This document shows, one piece after another, positions 50,377 to 59,486 of a DNA stretch of 64,000 nt (the first letter of the stretch is position 1; every line of letters begins with the position of its first letter). A program made the translations under genes and the position numbers. The stretch is from the NCBI RefSeq assembly GCF_008868005.1, contig NZ_WAAO01000001.1:186001-250000 (forward strand). Direction: 5' to 3'. The notes under the pieces are model-generated. The model searched no databases. It was not told where the DNA came from and saw only the letters and a list, made by a program, of their open reading frames with translations. This stretch comes from Microbacterium algeriense (GTDB lineage: Bacteria > Actinomycetota > Actinomycetes > Actinomycetales > Microbacteriaceae).

Positions 50377-53223
50377 ATGCAGGATCGCCCCTCCGGCCCG
50401 ACCCCAGTGTCAGATCGGATGTATCTTGCAGGCGCTACGGAGACACCGGCGAGCCCTCTGCGTGGACGTGCGAGCGAAGTCGGGGCGATGCTCGATGCCA
50501 TGACCGCGTCGATGAGCGGACGCGGACGTCCCGTGCTCCTTCGTGGGCGCCCGGGTATGGGCAAGACGCGGATACTTGCCGAACTCATCGCGGCAGCCGA
50601 GTCCCGTGGCTGGCGGACGTTCACCATCACGCCCGACGTCGACTCGAGCGCTGTTCCGCTCGGAGCGCTCCTCGAGGCCGGCCGCCGCTCCGAGCCTGCG
50701 CTGATCCGTGACACCGACCTTCGCGCTGCACTCGCCGGTTCCGAGCCGCAGTACTGGGTGACCAGGCTTCTCGCGGACGGCCTGGAAAGCGCTGCGACCG
50801 ACGGCGAGGGTGTCGTGGTCGTCGTCGACGACCTGCAGTGGCTTGACGCGTCCTCGCTGACTGTCCTGGTCTCCCTTGTACGTGAGCTGGGCGACCAACC
50901 CATCGCCTGGGTACTCGCCAGCCGAACGGGACGCGCACGTGCAGCGCATTCTCAGTCTCTTCATTTCTTGGAAGCGAACGGGGTGATCCTTGATCTGTCT
51001 CCCGTGGCGGCGACGGCAGCTCGCGCCATCGCTGCGGACCTCGCTGGTGGTAAGCCTGGACCGAAGCTGGTGGATGCTCTCCAACGCACGGCGAGCGTAC
51101 CGCTCCTCATCGTCGAGATGATGCGGGGTCTGCGGGAAGAGAATCTCCTCGTGGAGGAGGATGGGGTTGTCGACGCGGTGACCGATGCGATTCCCGCGCG
51201 ATTCGGTGCCTCATCGCGTGTCCGCATCGAACAGCTCTCCCCGGAGGCGCTGCACTTCGCTCAGGTCGCAAGCCTTTTCGGTCGCACGTTCACCCTCGGC
51301 AATGTGCTGGCTGCGACAGGTCAGACCGCCATAAGCTCCGCTCCCGCGATACAGCAACTTCTGGCCGGCGATTTTCTCGTCGAAGATGATGACAGGATGT
51401 CGTTCCTCCACGACACGATTCGCGAAGCAGCGGAGGCAACCATCCCGTCTGCACTTCGCCGGGCCATGCTCCGCGAGGTCGTTCGACTGAGAATCGCCTC
51501 GGGTGAACCAGCGTCGGCTGTGGCCGCGGCATTGGTGGAGACCGCGTACCCGGGCGACCGCGACTCCTTCGACCTGATCCGTCGCGCAGCTCACCAGCTC
51601 GCATCATCAGACTCCGCCCAGGCGGCGGACCTCGCTGAGGCAGCTCTCCAGCTGGCCCGCCATGTGCCGCAATTCGCGGAAGACGCGGCAGAGATGCTGC
51701 CGTACCTGTGGGCCGATGGACGCCATGTGACCGCGGACGCAGCGGCTCACGACCTCACTCCCTACCTCTCCCCACAATCACGAGCGCGGTCGATGCTGGC
51801 AGTGGCTCGCAGGCAGACAGAGACATCCTTCGACCAGGCCATCGCGACGTGCGATCTGGCGCTGGCGCTCCCCGATATCGCCCGACAGACCCGTGCGGAG
51901 CTTCTCGCAGTGCGCGCGTTGAACTGCGCCAACAAGGCCGACTTCGTCGGGCTCACAGAGACTCTCGCACGAGCTCGCGAGACAGCTGACCCCGCGACCG
52001 ACCACCTCGCTCTGGCGACTGTCGACGCCACGGAGTCTGTGTACGCGCTCAACAGTGGTCGCTTCGACGAGGCGGTCCGTCTCATCGAGGCCGCAACATC
52101 GCGCGTCTCCGAGGCAGGGCTGGATCCTGCTCGGTGGCTTCCCGAAGGGTTGTGGGCTGCTTTCCTGCACAATTCCCTCGGCGATCCGGATCGCGCGCTC
52201 GCGATGGTGGATGCCGGGCTCGCAGACTCGCGTCGTGCGCACGCCGTCGTTGCGGAGGCGTACTGGATGATGATCCGAGCCCGTGTCCTGTACGAACTCG
52301 GGCGACTGGAAGACGCGCGCGTCCAAGCCGAATCGGTCCTGTCGCTGTCCGAAGAACTGAATCTCGGAGACTTCGCTCACGCCACCGCTGGCGTCGTGCT
52401 TTTCCGCATCGCCCTGCACACAGGGGACGTGCAGGCCCGCGCGCAGGCAGGACCCATCATGACGGCCCTGGCCGAAGGGCCGGGCGTCACCAGAGCCGGA
52501 CGATGGATGCTCACTCTCTCTGCCATCGACCGGGGCCAGTGGGCGGAGGCCGTGCAGTTGGCAGATCTCGCCGTGCAGTCGCTGGATCAGCCCATCCCCG
52601 CGATGACGACACCCGTCGACTTCGCCGACGATCTCGTCCTCCTCGATCTCGCCCTCAGCACAGGCGACTCCTCCATGGCGGCCGCGGTGGCCGCGCGGGC
52701 AGAGAGACGTCATCGGCACAACCCGAGGAATCCGCTGGCCGCAGCGATAGCGGCGGCCGTGCAGAGCAGAGTCTCCGGCGAGTTCGCGCCAGCGAGCCAG
52801 GCGGTGTCCGTGCTCCGCGAGCTGTCGCGCCCCCTCGTGCTCGCGCGCGTCCTCGAGCAGTGCGACGCCGTGGATCACGAAGCCGACCGTGCCGTCGCTT
52901 CGCTCAGTGAAGCGCTCGCCATCTACGAGTCTCTAGGGGCGGTGCGCGATGCGAGTCGCGTCTTGCAGGCGTTGCGTGGCCGCGGGATCCTCCGCAGGCC
53001 TCGTCAGCTGCAGAAGCCCCAGCTTCTCTCGGCACGGGAGCAGCAGGTCCTCGACCTCGTGTCCGACGGCGCGACGACGCAGCAGATCGCGGATGCCCTG
53101 TTCATGTCGCCCCACACGGTCATCTCCCACATTCGTCATATGTACGCCAAGACCGGTGTGAATTCCCGGGCCGAGCTTCGTGGCTGGGAGGCAAAGCGTC
53201 GGCAGCGCCGTCATGCAGGTTAG
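50377..53223 (+). CDS. large ATP-binding LuxR-family (LAL/MalT-like) regulator
   Basis: The product is 948 residues. The N-terminal STAND/AAA ATPase has Walker A GRPGMGKT (57-64) and Walker B VVVVVDDLQWLD (about 146-157), a long TPR-like helical middle, and a C-terminal LuxR helix-turn-helix starting LLSAREQQVLDLVSDGATTQ. ATG 50377 follows a CATAAT -10 by six bases. Proteins of this class activate catabolic or antibiotic clusters after ligand and ATP binding. It sits in the middle of the genes sharing the CGACATCCGTC element and is a candidate activator. Confidence 0.92.
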   Translation: MQDRPSGPTPVSDRMYLAGATETPASPLRGRASEVGAMLDAMTASMSGRGRPVLLRGRPGMGKTRILAELIAAAESRGWRTFTITPDVDSSAVPLGALLEAGRRSEPALIRDTDLRAALAGSEPQYWVTRLLADGLESAATDGEGVVVVVDDLQWLDASSLTVLVSLVRELGDQPIAWVLASRTGRARAAHSQSLHFLEANGVILDLSPVAATAARAIAADLAGGKPGPKLVDALQRTASVPLLIVEMMRGLREENLLVEEDGVVDAVTDAIPARFGASSRVRIEQLSPEALHFAQVASLFGRTFTLGNVLAATGQTAISSAPAIQQLLAGDFLVEDDDRMSFLHDTIREAAEATIPSALRRAMLREVVRLRIASGEPASAVAAALVETAYPGDRDSFDLIRRAAHQLASSDSAQAADLAEAALQLARHVPQFAEDAAEMLPYLWADGRHVTADAAAHDLTPYLSPQSRARSMLAVARRQTETSFDQAIATCDLALALPDIARQTRAELLAVRALNCANKADFVGLTETLARARETADPATDHLALATVDATESVYALNSGRFDEAVRLIEAATSRVSEAGLDPARWLPEGLWAAFLHNSLGDPDRALAMVDAGLADSRRAHAVVAEAYWMMIRARVLYELGRLEDARVQAESVLSLSEELNLGDFAHATAGVVLFRIALHTGDVQARAQAGPIMTALAEGPGVTRAGRWMLTLSAIDRGQWAEAVQLADLAVQSLDQPIPAMTTPVDFADDLVLLDLALSTGDSSMAAAVAARAERRHRHNPRNPLAAAIAAAVQSRVSGEFAPASQAVSVLRELSRPLVLARVLEQCDAVDHEADRAVASLSEALAIYESLGAVRDASRVLQALRGRGILRRPRQLQKPQLLSAREQQVLDLVSDGATTQQIADALFMSPHTVISHIRHMYAKTGVNSRAELRGWEAKRRQRRHAG

Positions 53224-53228
53224 ACCGC

Positions 53229-53612
53229 TCACGCATGGACCTGATGCCACGCACAGATCTGGAACCCTTGCAGCCGGAAGCTGGAGAATCCCATCACCTC
53301 GACGGCGGCGGAGCCTGCGAGACGGAGCCGCAGCCGCTGCTCGGTCAGGACGGTATCGCCCCGCACCGCGACGGAAACCATGGTCGTCGACCACTCATCG
53401 AAGCTCGCGTGCATGTCCGCGAGCATGCGAGTCACGGCACTCCGTCCTTCGATGATTCGAGCCGGTGATGGGCGGTACAGCACGTCATCGGTGAGGAACG
53501 GGTAGAGCTCCCTGTGCGCCCCGTCGTTCAGGAGGGATACGAAGTCGCGAACGATGAGCTCGCGCTCCAACTGCTGTATGCCACCGAGCGCTTCGCGGTG
53601 AACGTCGTCCAC
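53229..53612 (-). CDS. NTF2-like (SnoaL / limonene-epoxide-hydrolase-like) protein
   Basis: The product is 127 residues with the NTF2-like alpha+beta fold: an N-terminal helix ELIVRDFVSLLNDGAH, then YPFLTDDVLYRPSPARIIEG and a C-terminal sheet. GTG 53612 has GGAGG upstream. The promoter on the minus strand (TAGCGT 53647-53642) has the GAC-N4-GTC core 25 bases upstream. Likely a small-molecule hydrolase, isomerase or carrier. Confidence 0.78.
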   Translation of the reverse strand: MDDVHREALGGIQQLERELIVRDFVSLLNDGAHRELYPFLTDDVLYRPSPARIIEGRSAVTRMLADMHASFDEWSTTMVSVAVRGDTVLTEQRLRLRLAGSAAVEVMGFSSFRLQGFQICAWHQVHA

Positions 53613-53671
53613 GGTGCACCTCCGTTCTTGTCGGTGATCTCACGCTAAGGCGGCATCCGCGTGCGTCCTTC

Positions 53672-53698
53672 CGACGTCCGTCCAGTCCCTCATCGACA
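53672..53698 (+). promoter_or_regulatory. shared regulatory element, copy C
   Basis: Plus strand CGACGTCCGTC, eight bases, CATCGACA: the same direct CGACr...CGACA spacing (22 bases start to start) as copies A and B. On the minus strand its GAC-N4-GTC core ends 25 bases before the TAGCGT (53647-53642) of the NTF2-like gene. Confidence 0.55.
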
Positions 53699-53823
53699 CG
53701 CTGTGCATGCCTGCACGCGCGATGTACCGAGGTTCGTCATTCGTCGGAAGCGCGGCCTGCCCTCGCTTCGTAGCGTGGGCGGTGCCGTGGATGGGCTACG
53801 GCATGCAGTGGATCGGAGATCTC

Positions 53824-54324
53824 ATGCCTGACGACACCCCGTCGATACTTCCCGCTGGGACACCGGCTCCCGACTTCGCATTGAGAGTCACCGCAGACCA
53901 GGTCCTGAACCTCAGCGAGCTGCGCGGTGCGCCCGTCGTCCTCGCCTTCTACCCTGCCGACTGGAGCCCCGTCTGCGGGGATGAGCTCTCCGTCGTCAAC
54001 GCCGCCCTGCCGCTGCTGCACGAACGCCACGCGCAGGTGCTTGCGGTGTCCGTCGACAACGTCTGGTCGCACGAGGCGTTCGCCCAGGCTCACGGGCTGC
54101 ACTTTCCGCTGCTCAGCGACTTCGAGCCGAAAGGCGAAGTCTCTCGCCGGTACGGCGCGTACGACGAGGTGACCGGCGAAAGCCGCCGAGCACTGTTCGT
54201 CATCGACGCTGCCGGAACCATCGCCTGGAGCTATCTCTCGCCCGTCGCTCTCAACCCCGGTGTGGACGGCGTGCTCGACGCACTCGGCGCGCTGCCCCCG
54301 GCACCCAACACAACCGCTCAGTGA
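53824..54324 (+). CDS. peroxiredoxin (AhpE/BCP-like)
   Basis: This 166-residue thioredoxin-fold protein has the peroxidatic Cys about 51 in PADWSPVCGDEL, where Ser replaces the usual Thr of PxxxTxxC, and an Arg near SRRALFVID. No obvious resolving Cys, so it is a 1-Cys type. ATG 53824 has GGAG five bases upstream; a GTG at 53781 preceded by TAGCGT (53771-53776) would add an N-terminal extension. Followed by a DsbA-like gene after 11 bases. Confidence 0.85.
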   Translation: MPDDTPSILPAGTPAPDFALRVTADQVLNLSELRGAPVVLAFYPADWSPVCGDELSVVNAALPLLHERHAQVLAVSVDNVWSHEAFAQAHGLHFPLLSDFEPKGEVSRRYGAYDEVTGESRRALFVIDAAGTIAWSYLSPVALNPGVDGVLDALGALPPAPNTTAQ

Positions 54325-54335
54325 AAGGAGAGGCC

Positions 54336-54863
54336 ATGTCCTCGCTTCGTATCCCCGTCACCGCCCAGGACCACAGCACCGGGCCGGAAGTCGCGAAGGT
54401 CGTCCTCGTGGAGTACGGCGACTACCAGTGCCCGTACTGCGGTGCGGCCTACCCCGTCGTGAAGGAGCTGCTGGCCGAGCACGGAAACCAGATCCGTTTC
54501 ATCTTCCGCAACTTTCCCCTCGCCGATGTGCACGCCGAGGCCGTGGATGCGGCATTCGTGGCGGAGTTCGCCGGCGAGCACGGGAAGTACTGGGAGGCCC
54601 ACGATCTGCTGTTCGAGAACCAGGGACGTCTGGGTCGAACGCTCTACGAAGAAATCTGCACGACGCTCGGACTCTCCCTGGTGGAACTGCGGACGGCCGC
54701 GGAAAGCCGGCAGTACCTCGCCCGGATTCAGGCAGATGAGGAGGGCGGCATCCGCAGTGGCGTGAATGGAACCCCGACCTTCTTCCTCAACGGACAGCGC
54801 CTCGACGGCGGAACCGCTGAACTTCCCTCAGCCATCTCCGCTGCTCTCGGACACGATCGCTGA
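54336..54863 (+). CDS. DsbA-family thioredoxin-fold protein
   Basis: This 175-residue protein has the CPYC active site (Cys32, Cys35) in EYGDYQCPYCGAAY and cis-Pro motif GVNGTPTFFLNG. No signal peptide is visible, so it is a cytoplasmic DsbA/FrnE-like oxidoreductase. AAGGAGAGG before the ATG fixes the start. It is downstream of the peroxiredoxin and may recycle it or act on oxidised thiols. A 19-bp hairpin follows. Confidence 0.87.
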   Translation: MSSLRIPVTAQDHSTGPEVAKVVLVEYGDYQCPYCGAAYPVVKELLAEHGNQIRFIFRNFPLADVHAEAVDAAFVAEFAGEHGKYWEAHDLLFENQGRLGRTLYEEICTTLGLSLVELRTAAESRQYLARIQADEEGGIRSGVNGTPTFFLNGQRLDGGTAELPSAISAALGHDR

Positions 54864-54866
54864 GCA

Positions 54867-54915
54867 CACGAGTGAGGGAGGTCCGGTGCGGCTGCACGGA
54901 CCTCCCTCACTCGTG
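54867..54915. terminator. strong bidirectional terminator
   Basis: Two perfect complementary arms of 19 bases, 54867-54885 and 54897-54915, around an 11-base loop. They lie between the convergent DsbA-like and MFS genes, starting four bases after one stop and ending two bases before the other. Confidence 0.9.
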
Positions 54916-54916
54916 T

Positions 54917-56122
54917 TCAGCGGGCGATTCGCCGCATGCGCAGAGCCGCCACGACGGTGACTGCGGCGACAGCTGCCACGAAGACCAGCAGCACCACGAT
55001 CTGCGGGATCACCGTCAGTGCAGCGCCGATGGCGAGCACCGGGATGGCCAAGCCGCAGTACGCGACGAGGAAGATCGCCGCGAGCGTCTCGCCCCGCCGC
55101 CCGGGCTCTGCCACTTCCGACGCAGTCGCGAGGGCGCACTTGAACAAGGCGCCGACGCCGGCACCAGCGACGAGCCCTCCCACCAGGAACAGCCAGAACG
55201 ACGGAGCGAGAGCACCGACGGCGATGGCCACCAGTCCGCTACCGCATGCGAGGGCAGCGAACAGCAACTGCGTGCGGCGAGCGACGCGCGCAAGGAGCAC
55301 CTGAGCCGCTGCTGCAGACCCGAACACGATGAAGACCGTCATGCCGGCGGTGAGGTGACCGCGCTCGTCGAACGTCCCGACCAGGATGGTCGGTGCGAGG
55401 GAGGTGAACAGACCGAACAACGCGAACCCGGCGAAGGCAGCGAATCCCGCTGCGACGAACGCACCGCGGGCGGACGCCGGCACCGCGATCTTCTGCGGAC
55501 GGTACCGCCGTCGCTCAGGTGTGACGGTCTCGGGAACCAGGGCAACGGCGATGGCGAGCGCGATGAGTACGAGCGCGAACACGGTGTGCGGGAGGTGGAG
55601 CGGATCGGGAAGGTAGTCGGCGAACAGGCCTCCGATGAGCGGTCCGAGCGCCAGACCACCGAGGTTCGCGCCACCGGCGACGGAGGCGGCGACGATCGCG
55701 TTCTCGTCCGGTCGTGCGTTTGCGCGCAACTCGCCGAGATGAGCGGTCGCGGTGGCGGTGAGGACGCCGATACTCACGCCGTTGATGACGCGAGCGACGA
55801 GAAGGCCTGCCACATCGGTGAAGATCATGAACAGGACCGCGGAGAACGCAGATACCAGGATGGCGATGACCAGCATGCGCCGCCGACCCATCCAGTCGCT
55901 GACGTGCCCGAGCAGGAACAGGCTCGCGACGACCCCGACTGCGTACGCGGCGAAGACGACGGTCACCACTGACACGGGGAACCCGTCGAGCTCCTGGTAG
56001 AGCGGGTACAGCGGTGTGGGGACCGTCGAGTACGCCATCACGAGGAGGAAGGCGATGGCGACGACCCAGAACGGGGCAGTGCGCTGTCGTCGAGTGGCCA
56101 TGAGTTCGGAAGTAGCTGTCAT
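54917..56122 (-). CDS. MFS transporter
   Basis: This 401-residue 12-helix MFS protein has LLGHVSDWMGRRRMLV in the first cytoplasmic loop and GDRxGR-like signals weakly kept in the second half. It resembles drug or sugar efflux MFS proteins. It is divergent from the DyP peroxidase; its promoter (TAGCGT 56176-56171, minus strand) has shared element B 31 bases upstream. Substrate unknown. Confidence 0.87.
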   Translation of the reverse strand: MTATSELMATRRQRTAPFWVVAIAFLLVMAYSTVPTPLYPLYQELDGFPVSVVTVVFAAYAVGVVASLFLLGHVSDWMGRRRMLVIAILVSAFSAVLFMIFTDVAGLLVARVINGVSIGVLTATATAHLGELRANARPDENAIVAASVAGGANLGGLALGPLIGGLFADYLPDPLHLPHTVFALVLIALAIAVALVPETVTPERRRYRPQKIAVPASARGAFVAAGFAAFAGFALFGLFTSLAPTILVGTFDERGHLTAGMTVFIVFGSAAAAQVLLARVARRTQLLFAALACGSGLVAIAVGALAPSFWLFLVGGLVAGAGVGALFKCALATASEVAEPGRRGETLAAIFLVAYCGLAIPVLAIGAALTVIPQIVVLLVFVAAVAAVTVVAALRMRRIAR

Positions 56123-56207
56123 CGCATCCTCATTCGCGTCCGGCGCGGAGGTTCACCGCAGCCTTCGCCGACGCTACGCCTCAGCCGCGCCACTCACCCG
56201 CATCCGG

Positions 56208-56234
56208 TGTCGTCATCGCATTCGACGGATGTCG
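56208..56234 (-). promoter_or_regulatory. shared 27-bp regulatory element, copy B
   Basis: Minus strand CGACATCCGTC, eight bases, TGACGACA, 31 bases before TAGCGT (56176-56171) of the MFS gene, and in the divergent gap with the DyP peroxidase gene. The same layout as copy A. Confidence 0.65.
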
Positions 56235-56339
56235 AGAGCCGCGCGCTCGAACGGTCGGAGCGGAATTCAACAGGTGTCGCATGACGAGTCCACGACCGCT
56301 CGAGACACTGGAACCCTCAGCCACGGGAAGGATGTCACG

Positions 56340-57305
56340 ATGAGCACGGTGATCAGCGGTCCCACGCAAGCAGCCGGAGCGCCGCTCACCTCCAACGCTG
56401 TCTTCCTCATCGTGAACGTGACTCCCTCAGGCGTTGACACGGTGCGGGAGACGCTCACCGGACTCGCCGACACGATGAAGGCGATCACGTTCCGCTTCCC
56501 CGACGCCGGCCTCACCTGCACGGTCGGCATCGGCACCCGAGTCTGGACTTCTCTGGTCGGCACTGCACGGCCGAAAGAGCTTCGCGAGTTCACACCGGTC
56601 GCGGGTGCGACGCACAGTGCACCTGCAACCGACGGAGACCTTCTGTTCCATATCCGCGCGGAACGGGCTGACGTCTGCTTCTTCTTCGAGACTCGGCTGT
56701 TGGACGCGCTCGGAGACGCCGTGACCGTCGTCGATGAGACGGTCGGCTTTCGCTCCTTCGACCGACGTGACCTGCTGGGATTCGTCGACGGGACCGCGAA
56801 CCCCGTGGGGCCGGAGGTGGACGAGGCCGTCCTCGTCGGCGATGAGGACCCGGCCCACCGGGGCGGGACCTACGTCGTGACGCAGAAGTACGTGCACGCG
56901 ATGTCCGCGTGGAACGCGCTGCCGGCGGACACGCAGGAGATGATCCTCGGCCGCTCGAAGGTCGACAACATCGAGCTGGACGATGCCGCTGAAGGACACC
57001 AGCAGTCGCACAAGAGCCTCGCCACCATTGAGGACGACGACGGGACCGAGCACGACATCATCAGGGACAACATGCCGTTCGGGAGCCCCGGTGCCGGTGA
57101 ATTCGGCACGTACTTCCTCGGCTACTCCCGCCATCTGTGGGTGATCCAGCGGATGCTCGAGCGCATGTTCATCGGAGAGCCGGCGGGCATGCACGACCGG
57201 CTGCTCGACTTCTCCACCGCTCTCACCGGGTCGGTCTTCTTCGCGCCGTCCGCCGGCGAACTCGCCTCGGCGCACGCGCCGGAGGCGAGTCGCACCGCGT
57301 CGTGA
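56340..57305 (+). CDS. DyP-type haem peroxidase
   Basis: This 321-residue protein has the signature GFVDGTANP with catalytic Asp about 150, haem-ligand His candidates in KYVHAMSAW and GHQQSH, and the distal Arg in IIRDNMPFG. No signal peptide or Tat motif, so this is a cytoplasmic B/P-type DyP. It oxidises phenolics and dyes with H2O2. ATG 56340 has AAGGA upstream. The neighbouring peroxiredoxin and oxalate decarboxylase suggest an H2O2-handling area. Confidence 0.92.
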   Translation: MSTVISGPTQAAGAPLTSNAVFLIVNVTPSGVDTVRETLTGLADTMKAITFRFPDAGLTCTVGIGTRVWTSLVGTARPKELREFTPVAGATHSAPATDGDLLFHIRAERADVCFFFETRLLDALGDAVTVVDETVGFRSFDRRDLLGFVDGTANPVGPEVDEAVLVGDEDPAHRGGTYVVTQKYVHAMSAWNALPADTQEMILGRSKVDNIELDDAAEGHQQSHKSLATIEDDDGTEHDIIRDNMPFGSPGAGEFGTYFLGYSRHLWVIQRMLERMFIGEPAGMHDRLLDFSTALTGSVFFAPSAGELASAHAPEASRTAS

Positions 57306-57392
57306 GCGAGAGCACCCGGCACATCGCGGCGACGAGCTGAGCAGAGGACGGCGCCGAGGCGATGAGCCTCGACGCCGTCTCACTGAGCCGAT

Positions 57393-58604
57393 TCAGTGCA
57401 GCGGCGTGATGCCCTGCGCTCCGCGCGGGAAGGTCGCGAGCACCGCTGGGTCGATGTTCAGGTGCGCCGTCACGAGCTGCGGCGGCACGTGCGCCAACCA
57501 GTTCGCCAGTGAGATCTCCTCGTACTTGTCGGTGCGGAACACCTCGAGAAACTGCAGGACATCGTCACCCGTGTTCTCGATGTAGTGACCGAGGTTCTTC
57601 CGCACGACGCCCACGTCACCGGCACGGAAGTCCGTGGTGTTGGCGTGCGGTCCGGTGTTGAACACCGTCATCCGCGCGGAACCACGCAGGTAGTACTGCC
57701 ACTCGTCGGCGTTCGGGTGCCAGTGCAGCTCGCGCATAGACCCGGGCTCGACGGTCACGAGAGCCGCGGCGACGGTGCTCGAGTACTCGTAGTTGGTGGA
57801 GTCGGCGATCTGGATCGACCCGCCAGAGTTCTCGTAGAGCGGCTTCGACCGCGACAGGCGGAAGATGACCGGTTCCATGCCCCACTCCACACCGGCTGCT
57901 GCCTGGTCGACCTCGAGTGCGGGCGGCTCGTCGCCGGGGAAGATCCAGAGGTTGTGCAGCGGGATGTCGGAGAACACCTCTTGGGCGACGCCGAAGTTCT
58001 TCGCGAGGATCTCGGGCGGCGTGTGTGCGAACCAGTCGGTCAGCAGCAGTGTGTTCGACTCGGACTGGTCGCCGTCATCGAAGGCGAGGACGAACTCCGC
58101 GCCGTCGGGGCCGAGCCCCTGCAGGGAGTGCGGGGTGCCGGCGGGGAAGAACCACAGATCGCCCTCCTCCACGTCCTCGACGGCCGGCAGCCCGGAACGA
58201 CTGAGGGTGGTGACGCGCGCCTTCCCGCGGGTCATGACCGCCCACTCCGCGGTCTGATGCCAGTGCAGCTCACGGATGCCGCCGGGCTCGAGGTACATGT
58301 TCACCCCGGCGATCTCGTCGGAGATGTGGAAGTCCTGCTTCGTGAGCTCGCGGGCCCAGCCGCCGCGCTGCACACGCCGCGGAGAGATGTTGAACGAGGA
58401 CCAGAAGAACGGCTGCGTGCTGATGTCCGTCGCAGGCGCGTGCATCTGGTTCGGGAACTGGGATTCGATGGCCCCGTTCTGCGGGCCCGTCATCTTGTTG
58501 CTCTGCGGGCGATCGGCGATGTTCACCTCGCCTTCCTGCGGCAGGTCGGGGTTTCCGAGTGTGGGGACCTCGTGCCCGATGTGGGCGTTCTCGGACGTGG
58601 GCAT
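57393..58604 (-). CDS. oxdC: bicupin oxalate decarboxylase
   Basis: This 403-residue enzyme has two cupin domains, each with manganese ligands: His114-x-His116-xxx-Glu120 in the first (HWHQTAEW) and His294-x-His296-xxxx-Glu301 in the second (HWHPNADEW). The flexible lid over the first site reads SESNT (about 181-185), keeping the catalytic Glu of the B. subtilis OxdC lid SENST, which favours decarboxylase over oxidase activity. AAGGAG lies six bases before ATG 58604. It converts oxalate to formate and CO2. Confidence 0.92.
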   Translation of the reverse strand: MPTSENAHIGHEVPTLGNPDLPQEGEVNIADRPQSNKMTGPQNGAIESQFPNQMHAPATDISTQPFFWSSFNISPRRVQRGGWARELTKQDFHISDEIAGVNMYLEPGGIRELHWHQTAEWAVMTRGKARVTTLSRSGLPAVEDVEEGDLWFFPAGTPHSLQGLGPDGAEFVLAFDDGDQSESNTLLLTDWFAHTPPEILAKNFGVAQEVFSDIPLHNLWIFPGDEPPALEVDQAAAGVEWGMEPVIFRLSRSKPLYENSGGSIQIADSTNYEYSSTVAAALVTVEPGSMRELHWHPNADEWQYYLRGSARMTVFNTGPHANTTDFRAGDVGVVRKNLGHYIENTGDDVLQFLEVFRTDKYEEISLANWLAHVPPQLVTAHLNIDPAVLATFPRGAQGITPLH

Positions 58605-58760
58605 GCGCTGCTCCTTCATGGGATTCCGAACGGTACCGGGGAGTCTGCCTCCCGCGCTCGCGCATCGATACGGCTTCCTGACGGAACCAGGCTCGACTCT
58701 CGTCGGATCGTCGCTCCTGCCGGCGCGAGTGTGATGGAACGGCATCGTTCAGGAGGTCCT

Positions 58761-59486
58761 ATGTCATTGACGCCGCGCATCGCCGCGCATGCCTACCCGC
58801 TGCTGGAATCAGTTCCCGCGTCCGCAGGGCTTGCTCTCACGTCCTCGCTGCTCGATGCCTGGACGTTCGGTCAGGTCGGCACGTTCGCGACTGTTCAGTC
58901 CGGCAACCTGCTGTCTGTCGGCTACTTCGCCGCCGACGGTGACGCTCCCCGCGTGGTGACCGCCATGGCGAGCATCCTCGCCTTCGTTCTGGGCGCGTTC
59001 GTATGCAGCCTGTACGTGCTGTGGTGCTCTCGGAGAGAGGAGCAGTATTCACGAGGCGTTCTCCTCTTCGAAGTCAGCGCCATCGGAATCCTCGTACTCC
59101 TTTCCTCGATGACACCCCTCAGTTCGTTCGCGCTCGCGTGCGCCATCAGCTTCGTGGCCGGTGTGCAGGGGAACGCGTTCCACAGAGAGACGGGGATGCT
59201 CTACGGCAACATCGCCGTCACATCCGTCGTCCAGATGGCCGCGAGCCTGCTCGGGCGCGCGGTCGGCCGCGGCATCTTCGATGACGGTGAGAGGCATCTG
59301 ACACCAGCGAGCGCGTACCTCGTCGTACTCATGGCCTTCCTTCTCGGCGCCGGCGTCGGATTCGCGCTGGACAGGATCTGGGCGAGCGGCTCCCTTGTCG
59401 CCGCGGCCGCAACTCTTGTCGTGATATGGCTGCGCGCTGGGAAGGCGGGCCTTGTCGACCCGTCGCAGAACAACCCCACACCGTGA
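58761..59486 (+). CDS. YoaK/DUF1275 family membrane protein
   Basis: This 241-residue protein has six membrane segments and the DUF1275 features SLLDAWTFGQVGTFATVQSGNLLSVG (in parts) and FVAGVQGNAFHRE, GNIAVTSVVQMA. AGGAGG stands four bases before the ATG. It is divergent from oxalate decarboxylase. Function of the family is unknown, possibly transport. Confidence 0.85.
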   Translation: MSLTPRIAAHAYPLLESVPASAGLALTSSLLDAWTFGQVGTFATVQSGNLLSVGYFAADGDAPRVVTAMASILAFVLGAFVCSLYVLWCSRREEQYSRGVLLFEVSAIGILVLLSSMTPLSSFALACAISFVAGVQGNAFHRETGMLYGNIAVTSVVQMAASLLGRAVGRGIFDDGERHLTPASAYLVVLMAFLLGAGVGFALDRIWASGSLVAAAATLVVIWLRAGKAGLVDPSQNNPTP

